From: a virus
IMG/VR virus record: IMGVR_UViG_3300037459_000208
Location: 1 to 59,994 of that record
Direction: 5' to 3' (one strand)
Length of the DNA stretch: 59,994 nt
Part shown: positions 32,190-41,220 of the stretch, piece by piece
How positions within the stretch are numbered: position 1 is the first letter of the stretch
Layout of the letters: each line of letters opens with the position of its first letter
Program-made: the position numbers and the translations under genes
Notes under the pieces: generated by a model
Told to the model about the DNA's origin: nothing
The model's database searches: none
What the model saw: the letters and a program-made list of their open reading frames with translations, nothing else

Positions 32190-33878
32190 TTACGATCCAG
32201 CCATGAAGGACCATGAACCCTCGGGGATTTCGATGTTCCCGGGAGCGTTGCTCACATGCGCCTTCATATCCATTTCAATGGTAGCCTCGAGCATACCGTC
32301 GCCTTCGCCACCGGGCCACGAGAAAGCCTTGATTTGAGCCGCCGCGAAATGCCACCATACCTGGTCTGGAATCGTTTGGCCGTCGTGCAGAGCGAAGGTC
32401 CAAATTAAATCAAAACGGACCTTCTGCGTGAATTCCTTGATCCCCAGTTTCGTGAGAGCCGCGGGACGATCGGAGAAGGCGTCTTCTTTGAGCCCCAACG
32501 GAAGGGAAGCGGAAAACCTCATCGTTCCGGGAATCGTGTCTTTCGGCTCAGTCTCAAGATCGCTGTCCTGTCTTGAGTTGTTGGAAGCGAGGGAGATCGT
32601 AAGACCGGTCGCTCCGCCAAGTCCTTCCGAGGTGACAGAGAAGTGGATCGCCTTCTTGCTCTCCAACGGCTGTGTCCCATGCGGGACGATCCCGATCGTG
32701 TGAAGCCCTCCCGGGTTTCCGTCACCGGTTCCGGTCGACTTCCCTACGGGGGCCATGAAGGCCGGAGTGAACGGCGGAGTTGCGCCATGAAAGGTCACTG
32801 CGTTGGTGTCAGTAAAGTCCCCACCGGCGAGGACAGCCGGAGCAAACGTGGCCGTTAGCGCTCCGGCGGTCGCCGGGCCAGCCGCTTCGAAGGTGTAGAC
32901 ACCTTCGGAACCCACGACGGAGAACTGATCACCCGCGGAAACGGATCCGGTTGAGGATCCGCCCGCCATCGTGATGGAAGTGGCGCCGGCCGCGACCGCC
33001 CCGTCGACGGTGACCGAGCCGTTGTCGTAGTCGCCCCCGGCCGGAGCCTGGGATTGGTCGAGCTGGCTGTTGAACGTGCATCCGCCGCCGTTCCACGGCC
33101 CCGAGTAGGCAATGTTCGAATCCGGAGTAACAGCGATTTCGAGGTCCCCGGGGACGCAACTGTTTGCGGCATGATGACGCTTCATGTCGAAGTTTCCCAT
33201 CCGCTGGTAGAATGAGAAGCACGCCAGAGGGGCGCTGCCCGCCGTCGCGTAGTTGCCGATCTGGACGGTCAACGTGGCCGTCTCCGCGGTCATCGGGGTC
33301 CCGTAGAATATCTTCGGGGTTCCCGCCGGAGCTGGGCCTTCCGTGTAACCGGGGACGATTTCGAGGACGTCGTCCGCTGCCGGATGGAGGAAGGCTTGAA
33401 CGACCACGTTCCGGTTGTTCTCGGGAAGGGCCGAACCGAATATGCGAATCGGGACATCCGCCTGCGTCAGGAAAGCGGCGAAGCTCGTCCCCGTGATCGT
33501 GATGGTAACCCCGATCTCGCCGGTTGACAGGGTCACGCCGGTCGCGACCGTGAAGGATCCAGTCACCGAAAGGAGCGCGGGAGGAACCGTTACACCGGTC
33601 CTCAGACAGGACAAAAGAAACCACGCACCCTGCTCGGTCCCTTCGTCCGTACCGGACTCTTGGAGGTTTGTGCCGTCCGACATGTTTTTGTTGGTCTCAA
33701 GGCTCTGGACGTGCCCTTGGTTGACGTCCTTCCCCTCGATGTTCGTTCCACTCCCCGCGATGGTGAACGCGCCGGTTCTCATCAGCCGAGCCAGGACGCC
33801 GGTCACCAGATCTGGACCCACCTGGGGGTTCCAGTATGTATCAGTGTGAATCTGTGATGCGAGTCCGCCTTCAGACAT
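32190..33878 (-). CDS. major tail (tube) protein with inserted domain
   Basis: 562 residues, starting TAATG-coupled to the upstream gene. N-terminal part (LVTGVLARLMRTGAFTIAGS, HVQSLETNKNMSDG) and C-terminal part (KFTQKVRFDLIWTFALHD-type, MLEATIEMDMKAHVSN) look like a tube-protein core; the centre (~100-420) is Gly/Thr/Ser-rich beta sequence, as in tail proteins with inserted Ig-like or decoration domains. It is larger than usual tube proteins. Identification is by composition and by its position just before the chaperones. Confidence 0.7.
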   Translation of the reverse strand: MSEGGLASQIHTDTYWNPQVGPDLVTGVLARLMRTGAFTIAGSGTNIEGKDVNQGHVQSLETNKNMSDGTNLQESGTDEGTEQGAWFLLSCLRTGVTVPPALLSVTGSFTVATGVTLSTGEIGVTITITGTSFAAFLTQADVPIRIFGSALPENNRNVVVQAFLHPAADDVLEIVPGYTEGPAPAGTPKIFYGTPMTAETATLTVQIGNYATAGSAPLACFSFYQRMGNFDMKRHHAANSCVPGDLEIAVTPDSNIAYSGPWNGGGCTFNSQLDQSQAPAGGDYDNGSVTVDGAVAAGATSITMAGGSSTGSVSAGDQFSVVGSEGVYTFEAAGPATAGALTATFAPAVLAGGDFTDTNAVTFHGATPPFTPAFMAPVGKSTGTGDGNPGGLHTIGIVPHGTQPLESKKAIHFSVTSEGLGGATGLTISLASNNSRQDSDLETEPKDTIPGTMRFSASLPLGLKEDAFSDRPAALTKLGIKEFTQKVRFDLIWTFALHDGQTIPDQVWWHFAAAQIKAFSWPGGEGDGMLEATIEMDMKAHVSNAPGNIEIPEGSWSFMAGS

Positions 33879-34132
33879 TACGATTCTCCTCTGCGGCCTG
33901 ACTTGGCCTTTCGTGGTTTCTGGTCACCCTCTTCGATGATCTCCAGGGCTTCTTCGGAGGGGAAAAGACTCCCGGACGGCGCGTGCGCCGCGAGTGGTTG
34001 TACGGTTTCCGCGGCCTCGTTTGCATGCGACCAGGTCAGCACCTCGGCGTAAGAATCCGCCTCGAACGCGGGTTTCCTGTCACCCGGCTGGCGCAGTGCG
34101 ACGAACTTTCCGTTTCGTTGAGTTTGAATCAT
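33878..34132 (-). CDS. small protein before tail tube gene, 84 aa
   Basis: Short basic start (IQTQRNGKFVALRQPGD) and an acidic, then basic C-terminus. Coupled to the tail tube gene by TAATG. Such small genes in this position sometimes encode tail-associated or decoration proteins; nothing specific is visible. Confidence 0.55.
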   Translation of the reverse strand: MIQTQRNGKFVALRQPGDRKPAFEADSYAEVLTWSHANEAAETVQPLAAHAPSGSLFPSEEALEIIEEGDQKPRKAKSGRRGES

Positions 34133-34140
34133 TGATCCAC

Positions 34141-34758
34141 CTAGTTGATCGTCTGGTTTCCGGTCCGCAACTCGTTTCTGCGGAGAGGTATTTGCTGCAA
34201 AATGACGTCGTAGGCACCCAATTCGCCCTGGGGCACAGGGCTGCTCATGTCGTCAATCTGTTGGATCTGAAAAATTGGATTGAAGCCCGTGAAATGTGGG
34301 GCGAAGTCCTCCGCGGGGATGACGACCCCCTGCCACAGCTGGCGGTAGGCGCCCGTGTACGCGCCTCGGATCGCGGGCGCCGTCGTCTTCGGGAGATGAA
34401 ACCACGCTTCGAGCGTGATGCGCTCTTCGATCTCTCTGATGTCTCCCGGCTGGACGATGGCGGTTGGACCACCCACGATCTTGTGGAGGACGTAGCCCGC
34501 ACCGGCTACGCCTGGCGATCCGATGAGGTCACGGGGCGAGAAGGGGCAAACGCCACCGACCCGCGGGTGCGCTCCCTGGATCGACGCGAGGCTCGCTGGT
34601 TGCTCGCTTCCCATCTCCCAGAACGGGCAGACAGGATCGTGGCCTCCGGAGGTCGGGGGGATCGACTGGGGGACGTCGAGGCCCGCGAGGACCAGCCGGC
34701 GCCACCTGACGGCGGGAACGTTGTAGACCTCGACGCGGGTTGCTTCGTCAACGCTCAC
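34141..34758 (-). CDS. unknown head-tail region protein, 205 aa
   Basis: GTG 34758 is chosen because AAAAGG lies nine bases upstream. Beta-rich sequence: VEVYNVPAVRWRRLVLAGLD, ITLEAWFHLPKT, LGAYDVILQQIPL. Its position between a gp10-like protein and the tail tube suggests a tail completion or terminator role. The 145-bp gap upstream (34759-34903) holds no gene that I can see. Confidence 0.55.
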   Translation of the reverse strand: MSVDEATRVEVYNVPAVRWRRLVLAGLDVPQSIPPTSGGHDPVCPFWEMGSEQPASLASIQGAHPRVGGVCPFSPRDLIGSPGVAGAGYVLHKIVGGPTAIVQPGDIREIEERITLEAWFHLPKTTAPAIRGAYTGAYRQLWQGVVIPAEDFAPHFTGFNPIFQIQQIDDMSSPVPQGELGAYDVILQQIPLRRNELRTGNQTIN

Positions 34759-34903
34759 CGTGCTATACCTTTTCTCGCTGGGCGGCCGGAAGGATCTGAC
34801 CGACCCTGAAACCACGGTCGAACGGCTGCTTCCCTACCTGGTCTATGGGTGGTGGCATCGACCATCCGGTCGCCTGGCAACAATTGGGTGCGTTCCGAGT
34901 GTC

Positions 34904-35275
34904 TCACGTCGAGATCACCCCCGCAGAGTTGATCGCCGCTGCGACCTGCTCGAACGTCTGATCGGTCGGGAGCCACAGCGACTGGACGACCAGCGACGTC
35001 GTCGACACGGACCGGCCCGGGACGAAGTCGGCCGCCACCAGGCGCGCTGCGTCGTTCGACGGGACCGGATAGTGCCGGAGTCCCGCGGGAGGCCGACTCG
35101 AGCCACCGTGCCGACCCTCTGCCCAGTTGACGACAACGCTGGCCCGGAGCTCCCCGGTGTCGAGCCGGGTAATCGAGATGATCATCCCGTTGGCCATCAC
35201 CAGGACGGCGAAGAGCCCTGCCCTGTACGCCTTGAGTCTGGCCGCAGCGTAGTCGCGCAGGAACGTGTCAGGCAT
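34904..35275 (-). CDS. HK97 gp10-like head-tail joining/neck protein
   Basis: 123 residues. The pattern ITRLDTGELRASVVVNW followed by a Gly-rich stretch is the 'vdTG.lr.sw' signature of gp10-like tail completion proteins. It overlaps the upstream gene by 8 nt and lies in the expected place, after connectors and before tail genes. Probably links the tail tube to the head connector. Confidence 0.6.
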   Translation of the reverse strand: MPDTFLRDYAAARLKAYRAGLFAVLVMANGMIISITRLDTGELRASVVVNWAEGRHGGSSRPPAGLRHYPVPSNDAARLVAADFVPGRSVSTTSLVVQSLWLPTDQTFEQVAAAINSAGVIST

Positions 35276-35672
35276 TGGGCGGCGCTCCGTGCTGGATCCT
35301 GATCACCGACAAGATGCCCATCGCGCCGGGCGACAATTCCGACGACGTTCCGAGGATGACGGACGGCAGGGAGTCCGCGGGAACGGATCCGTCCCGGTTC
35401 GTCTCCTCGATCACAATCGACTTGTCCGGAGGGGAGCCCAGCCGAGCCCTGATGTCGGTGGGCGCCAGGAGGGTTCTTTCCTCTCCGCCGCCCTCGGTCT
35501 CAAGGATCGCCAGAGCTGCCCGGTAACGAATCGAAACCCCCGCAGGCGGCAAGGGATCCGCCCCCAGGGAGTCGACGACCGGAAGCACCACGGTCGCCTT
35601 GTAGAAGCGAAGAGCGTCTTGACGCGAGAGCAACCTCGTCGCCCTTCGCCGCCTGATCGCCACGGAGCTCAT
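35268..35672 (-). CDS. probable head-tail connector component, 134 aa
   Basis: ATG 35672 with AAGGGG upstream. A beta-type sequence (VSIRYRAALAILETEGGGEE; ERTLLAPTDIRARLG; ISVIRIQHG-like end). The role is inferred from its place between connector and neck genes. The 115-bp gap upstream shows no gene. Confidence 0.5.
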   Translation of the reverse strand: MSSVAIRRRRATRLLSRQDALRFYKATVVLPVVDSLGADPLPPAGVSIRYRAALAILETEGGGEERTLLAPTDIRARLGSPPDKSIVIEETNRDGSVPADSLPSVILGTSSELSPGAMGILSVIRIQHGAPPNA

Positions 35673-35787
35673 TGGAAATCGCCCCTTCGCGATGAGCGGT
35701 GAACACCGCCATCAACCTCTACACACGGCGAGGTAGGCTTGAAGGATAAGGGCCGAGTGAGTCCCGGCGACTTCCGCGCATACCTTA

Positions 35788-36726
35788 TCAACCGGCACCC
35801 CCGAACGGGAACGATTCCACCAAGAGAGAAAAAATCTTTTGGCGCGATTGGAAGAAGTCCGCTGACGACCCGTCCGCGCCCCAGCGCTCCCGGTATTGCG
35901 CGCCACCGGCGTCAAGTTGTACCTCGACGAGCCCCGCGTCCTCCGCCGGCTCGTCCGCGTCCTCGCCGAGTAGGAGCGCCTCGGCGATCTCGTCGGCGTA
36001 AAGCAGGATCGCGTCCTCCCAGCTGTCGAGCCAGTCCACGATGATGGGACCGATCGCCGAGTAGGCGTTGAGACGCGGCCAGAGCAGGGTCTGCGTCGCG
36101 GGGTCGAATAGCGAGCTACCCCGCGGCTGGCAAAGCCTGACGACCTCCTGCTCCAGCCTGGCGGTTGCCTTGATCAGGGTCGGACCCTTCTGTGCCTCGG
36201 GGAGCGCCGACAACGAGACGTTGTTGGGATACGCCAGGGCCAGCCGCGCTTCGGCGTCTGAGATCGACGTGTAGACATTCGCGCCGAGGACGGGCGCGAC
36301 CTTCGACTGAACGATGAACGCGGTGCCCTCGAAGAAGGCGGCCTTGAGGTCGATCGACACGCCGACCGGAGCGACGAGCTCGAACTGTGCGAATTGCGAA
36401 AGCTGTCCGGGGGAGACTTCCTCGGGGGAAACATTGGTGAAAGCGTAGGTGAGAATCTGCACCCCGGTCGCCGTGACGGTCACGTCCGGAGACCATCGAA
36501 ACTCAGAGGTCAGCATGGTCGGAATCGTCGGACCCTTGAGCATGCGAACCTCACCCGGCGAACCGGTGTGGGCGTATGACGTGATGTCGAGCTCGATCCG
36601 GCCACTGATGAACGGCACCGGACTACCGAAGTTGAGAGGAGGGACCTCCACCCCGCCAACGCTACCCTTTTGGGTCGCGGTGACCGGGATCGCTTCGTCA
36701 TGGAGGACGGTGACGTTCTCGGTCAT
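35788..36726 (-). CDS. head-tail connector-like protein, two-part
   Basis: 312 residues, ATGA-coupled. The N-terminal ~155 are beta-rich (FGSPVPFISGRIELDITSYA; EEVSPGQLSQFAQFELVAPV). From ~160 (VYTSISDAEARLALAYPNNV, then LIKATARLEQEVVRLC and a helix DSWEDAILLYADEIAEALL) it resembles the helical gp6-type/DnaT-like connector module. It seems to be a fusion of a beta domain and a connector. Inferred from sequence style and context. Confidence 0.5.
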   Translation of the reverse strand: MTENVTVLHDEAIPVTATQKGSVGGVEVPPLNFGSPVPFISGRIELDITSYAHTGSPGEVRMLKGPTIPTMLTSEFRWSPDVTVTATGVQILTYAFTNVSPEEVSPGQLSQFAQFELVAPVGVSIDLKAAFFEGTAFIVQSKVAPVLGANVYTSISDAEARLALAYPNNVSLSALPEAQKGPTLIKATARLEQEVVRLCQPRGSSLFDPATQTLLWPRLNAYSAIGPIIVDWLDSWEDAILLYADEIAEALLLGEDADEPAEDAGLVEVQLDAGGAQYRERWGADGSSADFFQSRQKIFSLLVESFPFGGAG

Positions 36727-37556
36727 TTGTACGCCCTCACTGCCGCCGTTGCGTTCTCAAAAAGCTTGGGATCGAGGGTTGCTACGCCCTTTCCATCGAT
36801 CGTCGCGCATCCTTCGGTTTGGACCACCAGAGAATGCGCGAGCTGCATCACGGCGTCCGCGAAGCCGAGTAGGTCCCTAGTGAGGACCGCGGCCTCGGTG
36901 GCCGTCCATGTGATGCCGTTGTCCACAATCGCTTCCCCGACGACGCTCGGCCATACCGGTTCTGTGTTACCGGTTGTCCCGTCGATGTCCGCGAAGAAGG
37001 CCAACGGATTGGAGATGTCCGTCGGTAGGGTCCAACCCGGGAAGCTCCCCGACGATCGGGATCCTCCCTCCACCACCGTTGATTCCGGGAGCCAAGTAAA
37101 TATTTGCCCAGGCATCAGGAATCCGCCCGTGTAGGTCATTTTCCACTCAAGGTGGCTTGGGGCCCAACGCTTGTTCCCTGTCAAACGGTTTCGGCGCGCT
37201 GGACGGGACCATCCCCGGCTGCGGTAGACCCCCCACCTATTCCTCCCCGTCACCCTGGCGAGAGGCTCGTCTCCGAATTCCACCGGGTTTTCGTGAACGT
37301 CGGAAATCGTCGGAATCCCCTCAATCGGCCACCTCGCAAACGGCAGGACCTCCGTGTCTATACCGTCCGAGAGCTCCTCATAGGATTGACGCCACAAGGG
37401 GCGACCCATAAGGTCTTCGCTGCTTTCGATCAGACCAGAAACCCTGTCGGATAGGCGTTCGGCGTGGTTGGGCGCAAGCCCGGTTTCGTGAACGATGTCC
37501 ACCGGGACCAGAATCCGACGGTCGGTGGCCGGCGCTGTGGTCCGAATGTCCAGCAC
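36723..37556 (-). CDS. head-tail connector (gp6-like)
   Basis: 277 residues from GTG 37556. N-terminal helices (HAERLSDRVSGLIESSEDLM, GRPLWRQSYEE) are typical of gp6-like connector subunits. The middle is a beta domain with Trp-rich segments. The C-terminal ~60 (TRDLLGFADAVMQLAHSLVV) is helical. It follows the capsid genes directly. Confidence 0.55.
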   Translation of the reverse strand: MLDIRTTAPATDRRILVPVDIVHETGLAPNHAERLSDRVSGLIESSEDLMGRPLWRQSYEELSDGIDTEVLPFARWPIEGIPTISDVHENPVEFGDEPLARVTGRNRWGVYRSRGWSRPARRNRLTGNKRWAPSHLEWKMTYTGGFLMPGQIFTWLPESTVVEGGSRSSGSFPGWTLPTDISNPLAFFADIDGTTGNTEPVWPSVVGEAIVDNGITWTATEAAVLTRDLLGFADAVMQLAHSLVVQTEGCATIDGKGVATLDPKLFENATAAVRAYK

Positions 37557-37562
37557 GCTTGC

Positions 37563-38171
37563 CTACTTCGTCTTTTCGACGGTCCCGCCCGGGACGGTCC
37601 TCTTCGGGGAGGCCAAGGGTCCGCGTCTCTGCCTTTTCTTCACCTCGGTGTCGGCCTCGGCCTCAGCTTCTGCCGCGGCTTCCGCGTCCCTGGCTTCCGC
37701 GTCCCTGGCTTCAGCTGCGGCTTCCGCGGCGGCCTTTGCGGCGTCCAAGGCTCCCTTGGACGCGGCGATCGACTTGGCTTCTGCCCTGGCTTCCGCGCCC
37801 AGTGCGGCATCAGCGGCTCTGGCCGCCCTGGATTCCGCGGCCGCCCTGGCCTCCGCCGCGGGAATCCTGATGGCCGCGCCGCGCTCGATGAGCTGCAACG
37901 CTTCCGGCTCCGGGAAAAATGGATCGTCCGACGGGTTGTTCTTGCCATAGGGGCGGAGGAGACGCACCTGGACCTTGCGCACCTTCACGGTCCCGACCTT
38001 CGATCCCTTGGACGCGGCAACCTCTTCCGGCGTGGCCAATCTGGCCATCGTCCCCCCAGACTTCAGCGTCGTGCTGCAAAGCTTTCTCGCGGCTTCATCC
38101 GTCATCCCGATGACTTCCCCGACCTGGTTCGCCCCGTGGACGGCGTTGAGTTTGACTGGTGTGAGCTGCAT
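37563..38171 (-). CDS. protein with long Ala-rich coiled coil, 202 aa
   Basis: The first ~100 residues seem globular and include EALQLIERGAAIRI, a motif also present in the gene at 44927-45187. Residues ~105-175 are an almost pure Ala/Glu/Arg helix with DNA-level repeats (GCGGCTTCCGCG-like). Located between the capsid and connector genes. No function recognised. Confidence 0.6.
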   Translation of the reverse strand: MQLTPVKLNAVHGANQVGEVIGMTDEAARKLCSTTLKSGGTMARLATPEEVAASKGSKVGTVKVRKVQVRLLRPYGKNNPSDDPFFPEPEALQLIERGAAIRIPAAEARAAAESRAARAADAALGAEARAEAKSIAASKGALDAAKAAAEAAAEARDAEARDAEAAAEAEAEADTEVKKRQRRGPLASPKRTVPGGTVEKTK

Positions 38172-38173
38172 GA

Positions 38174-38656
38174 TTATGCCGCCGGTAGGGTGTCGACGCC
38201 GCCGTAGACATGGGTGACGGAGTAGGAAAAGGTGTCGGTTGCTCCGCGACTGAGATCGCCGGTGGTCTGGCTTCGGATAAATCCGCGGTGTGCCCGGATG
38301 TCCTGGTATCGGGCCTTGAAGACGCCGGTCTCGGTCGACCCACCGGATCCTCCGGTTGCAACGACCGTTGGGACGACGGTGTTATCTGTCTGGAAGTCGG
38401 CGGCGCCCGTCCCTCCAATGTCGGTCGCATCCTGCGCATTCAGAGCAAGGCTGAGGGTTTCGTTCTCGTCGAGCGTGGCCGTGAACTGGACATGGACCGC
38501 GAACGACTGCGCGTTCGCAGGCGGAGCGTGGAATGCGCCGTCGTCTTCGACGTTGTCTCCGGAGCCACCGGCCAGGCCGGTCACAGCGTGAGAGGAAAAC
38601 ACCGGGGTCTCGTGGGCTCCGATGTCAAGGCTTACTGTCTGTGCGTTCCTAGGCAT
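38174..38656 (-). CDS. capsid-associated protein, possibly decoration
   Basis: 160 residues from ATG 38656, twelve bases after the major capsid gene, with AAGAGGAAAG upstream. Beta-type, Gly/Thr-rich (SFAVHVQFTATLDENETLSL; TDTFSYSVTHVYGG). A head decoration or stabilising protein is the usual product in this place. Longer frames through the capsid gene are shadows. Confidence 0.55.
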   Translation of the reverse strand: MPRNAQTVSLDIGAHETPVFSSHAVTGLAGGSGDNVEDDGAFHAPPANAQSFAVHVQFTATLDENETLSLALNAQDATDIGGTGAADFQTDNTVVPTVVATGGSGGSTETGVFKARYQDIRAHRGFIRSQTTGDLSRGATDTFSYSVTHVYGGVDTLPAA

Positions 38657-38667
38657 GATCTTTCCTC

Positions 38668-39927
38668 TTAGAAGGAGACTCCGGTCAGTCGGAATCCAGC
38701 GTTTCCGCGCGGCATGAGCGTGCCGATTTTCTGACGGCCCCGCAGAACCTCGGTGTCCTCTTCGATGGTCGAAACGAGATCTCCTCCGGACTGGGTGTAT
38801 GAAGCGTTCTCGAACCATTGGACGTCCAAGGATGGCCCTTGGCCGACCAGGAATTGGTCCATGGCCTGGAAGATGATTTCGGTGTCGGACCCACCCCCGA
38901 GGTTCGTCGGCATGTTCGTTGTGGAGCCGAACGGAGAGCCGAGCCAAGTCCCCGTCAACATTTCCATCAGAAAAAAAGGAACGTCGTCGTTCGTCGTTCT
39001 CAGGCCGAACATGATGTGGTTCTTGGTACGCTCGGAGACGATCCAGGCCTTCCGGGACATGCCCCTGATGTTGCTCTCGTCGACTGATGTCATGATGACT
39101 TGCACGTCGTCGAGAACCAGAGGGAGCGTGCTTCCAGATGATGCCGCCGTCGCCGTGATGAGGGTTCTGAGGCCTTTGATTCGGTTGTTTAGTCCGGCTC
39201 CGTTGATGAGCTCGACGTCGAAGCCAGAGGAGAACGCGACCAGCATCATCTCTTCGAGTCGGCGGAAAACCGCGGGAGATGCAGCTTCTCGGTATTCGGC
39301 CGAGACGGGCATCAGCGCCATCGCCTTGCGCATGTTGCTCTCCCTCTCCCCCTCTTCCGGCTGCGTCAGAAGGGAAAGGGTGTTGACTTCTTCGACCCAC
39401 GTGATCGTCGGGAGGACCTCCCAGCCGTTGACGCCGAAGACGTTCCCGATGACGGGGATCATCTCGGGACGGAGGCCCAGGACAACGGACATGGCGACCA
39501 AGGGCTTGAGCCAGAGCTCAAGCATTTGGCCTTCGACGAGAAGACCGCCCTCGCCTGCGGTCGCAAGGTTGATCGTCTTGGACATCCGGGGACCGACCGT
39601 CTTCTCGAATGACGCCATGACGCGATCGAGGCCGCTCGTCTCGTCGGAGTACTTCTTCTTGATGGTGGAGCTTCCGCTGTCGCGCCCGGCCTTCGCCATG
39701 CTCCACAGGAAAGCGCCGAGGACCGGGTACCCGCTCGTGTGCTCTTTGATGACGTTCTGCCCCGCGATCAGGGCGGATTGTTTCTCGAATTGCGCTTCGA
39801 GAAGACTGTCGCGGTTCTTGAACGCTGCCTCGACCCTGTTCTGGACCTCTTCGTCCAGAAGCGGGGCGTACTTCAGGAGGTATTCGTCCTTCTGCGCCTG
39901 CGTCAGGTCGCTGACTTGAGTTCCCAT
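38668..39927 (-). CDS. HK97-fold major capsid protein
   Basis: 419 residues directly after the prohead protease. A helical N-terminal delta-domain-like segment (LLDEEVQNRVEAAFKNRDSL) precedes the mature region. The body has the HK97-type run of motifs: GEGGLLVEGQMLELWLKPLV, EVLPTITWVEEVNTL, SPAVFRRLEEMMLVAFSSGF, and near the end a TEIIFQAMDQFLVGQG E-loop/strand region and RGNAGFRLTGVSF. ATG with AGGAG upstream. Confidence 0.88.
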   Translation of the reverse strand: MGTQVSDLTQAQKDEYLLKYAPLLDEEVQNRVEAAFKNRDSLLEAQFEKQSALIAGQNVIKEHTSGYPVLGAFLWSMAKAGRDSGSSTIKKKYSDETSGLDRVMASFEKTVGPRMSKTINLATAGEGGLLVEGQMLELWLKPLVAMSVVLGLRPEMIPVIGNVFGVNGWEVLPTITWVEEVNTLSLLTQPEEGERESNMRKAMALMPVSAEYREAASPAVFRRLEEMMLVAFSSGFDVELINGAGLNNRIKGLRTLITATAASSGSTLPLVLDDVQVIMTSVDESNIRGMSRKAWIVSERTKNHIMFGLRTTNDDVPFFLMEMLTGTWLGSPFGSTTNMPTNLGGGSDTEIIFQAMDQFLVGQGPSLDVQWFENASYTQSGGDLVSTIEEDTEVLRGRQKIGTLMPRGNAGFRLTGVSF

Positions 39928-39935
39928 GAGTTCTC

Positions 39936-40949
39936 CTATGAGCTCGGAATTGCGCCTGTGAGGCGGATGATTTCGTCTTCTACTCGCCCGGATATGTGGT
40001 CCTCGGCGAGTTTTTCGTAAGCTTCTGGCGAGGGATCGGGTTCCTCGGGAGCAGCTGGATCCGCGTCATCCGGCGGCCTCTTGGACATAGCTCCGACCAG
40101 CGATGCCACGGACTCCAGAATCTCCTTGTGCCTGAGGTCGGCGGTTCCTGCCGCGTCGGCGTCCGCAACCGTATGCGAATTTCGCTTCCATGGTTCACTG
40201 GCGATCTCGTCCGGCGACATCTCGAACAGCGCCATTCCCTTCGAAGGGTCCAGCGCCTTGATGATCGCCTCGGCGGTTGCGATGTTGACCGTCAGGAGGC
40301 CGCTGTCCTGCCGCCTGTAGCTTGCGGCCCAGTCGCCCACAACCCCGTGATCGATTCCGGCCGCCTTCGCCCTCAGTAGAGCGTCGCGGTTGCTACCGAT
40401 GGGGACGTGCGAGGTCTCCAGGAGTTCCTGTTTGATGAAGTCGATCCCGAACGTTCGGCCCGAGTCCTCTGGCGCCATCTCAAATTTCAAGGGGAGGTAT
40501 CCGACCGAGCAGGACGCTCCGGCGTCCTTGAGAGCCTTCGTCTCAAGGCGGAACTCGATCATCTCCTTGACGAAACGGGCCATGGGACCGGGTCCGAGCT
40601 TGAGTGTGTTAAAGAGCTTCTCGTCCTCAACTTCGATGTGGACGGAAACACCGATCCATTGACGCGGGTCGTGGAAGGCGAGCCAGACGGGAGCTTTTTT
40701 GTAGGCCTTGAGGTCGAAGCCTTTGGCGCGAATGGTGTCCCGGTCGCGGTCCACGGATTCAGTCGACGCGACGAATTCGAATTCGTCGGTCTTGGTCGTG
40801 GCTTTGACCACGAGCCGGTCGCCGTCAAAGTCGTGGCACACCGGGGTGCCCGAGTGGTCCGCGTCGAGGTTTTTGTGGACCAAACGGCGGAAGTCGTCCG
40901 CGCTCAAAACCGGAGGCAAATCTGTAGGAAGCTGCGCGCTTTTTTCCAT
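39936..40949 (-). CDS. HK97-type prohead maturation protease
   Basis: 337 residues. VASTESVDRDRDTIRAKGFD, then VWLAFHD (His93) and ASCSVGYLP (Ser148) followed by ELLETSHVPIGSN: the His/Ser catalytic arrangement of the U35 family. The C-terminal ~110 residues are acidic and Pro-rich, probably scaffold-like. It faces away from the plus-strand cassette at 41008 and needs its own promoter or read-through; TAAAAC seven bases before the ATG is a weak candidate. Confidence 0.85.
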   Translation of the reverse strand: MEKSAQLPTDLPPVLSADDFRRLVHKNLDADHSGTPVCHDFDGDRLVVKATTKTDEFEFVASTESVDRDRDTIRAKGFDLKAYKKAPVWLAFHDPRQWIGVSVHIEVEDEKLFNTLKLGPGPMARFVKEMIEFRLETKALKDAGASCSVGYLPLKFEMAPEDSGRTFGIDFIKQELLETSHVPIGSNRDALLRAKAAGIDHGVVGDWAASYRRQDSGLLTVNIATAEAIIKALDPSKGMALFEMSPDEIASEPWKRNSHTVADADAAGTADLRHKEILESVASLVGAMSKRPPDDADPAAPEEPDPSPEAYEKLAEDHISGRVEDEIIRLTGAIPSS

Positions 40950-40972
40950 GCCATCTGTTTTAGCAGGAGTCC

Positions 40973-41001
40973 TTGACAGAAGGGAACATCAGACATAGGA
41001 T
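40973..41001 (+). promoter_or_regulatory. leaderless-type promoter of the 41-kb cassette
   Basis: TTGACA (40973-40978), 17 nt, TAGGAT (40996-41001), 6 nt, ATG 41008. This is the best -35 match among the five leaderless promoters. Confidence 0.7.
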
Positions 41002-41007
41002 GCTAGA

Positions 41008-41220
41008 ATGAAGAATGAAGTGAAGCAAGAGATCCGCAAGAGGCTCTACGATGACAGAGGGAGGCTCCTGCTGTACGGGACGAAACCGGAACCGCCTCCT
41101 CTCCGGAACGTCGGGGGGGAAGGACCCGATGACGCCGTTTTCGTCGGAATCTTCGCCGGTATCGTCTCCGCCCTTGCTTTCCTGTCTTTCCTGTCGATTG
41201 CGCTGGAGCTTTTTCAGTGA
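41008..41220 (+). CDS. small membrane protein, leaderless
   Basis: 70 residues. A charged N-terminal half is followed by one hydrophobic segment at ~44-68 (AVFVGIFAGIVSALAFLSFL). The start codon coincides with the predicted transcription start. It leads a four-gene cassette opposite in direction to the structural genes. Unknown function. Confidence 0.6.
   Translation: MKNEVKQEIRKRLYDDRGRLLLYGTKPEPPPLRNVGGEGPDDAVFVGIFAGIVSALAFLSFLSIALELFQ

Noticed and set aside
38174-39400. 408-codon minus frame through the major capsid gene
   Set aside because: Only the last 160 codons (from 38656) are outside the capsid gene and protein-like; the upstream part is an Arg/His-rich shadow.
38753-39919. 388-codon plus frame opposite the capsid gene
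   Set aside because: Antisense shadow with no ribosome binding site; the capsid call on the other strand is strong.
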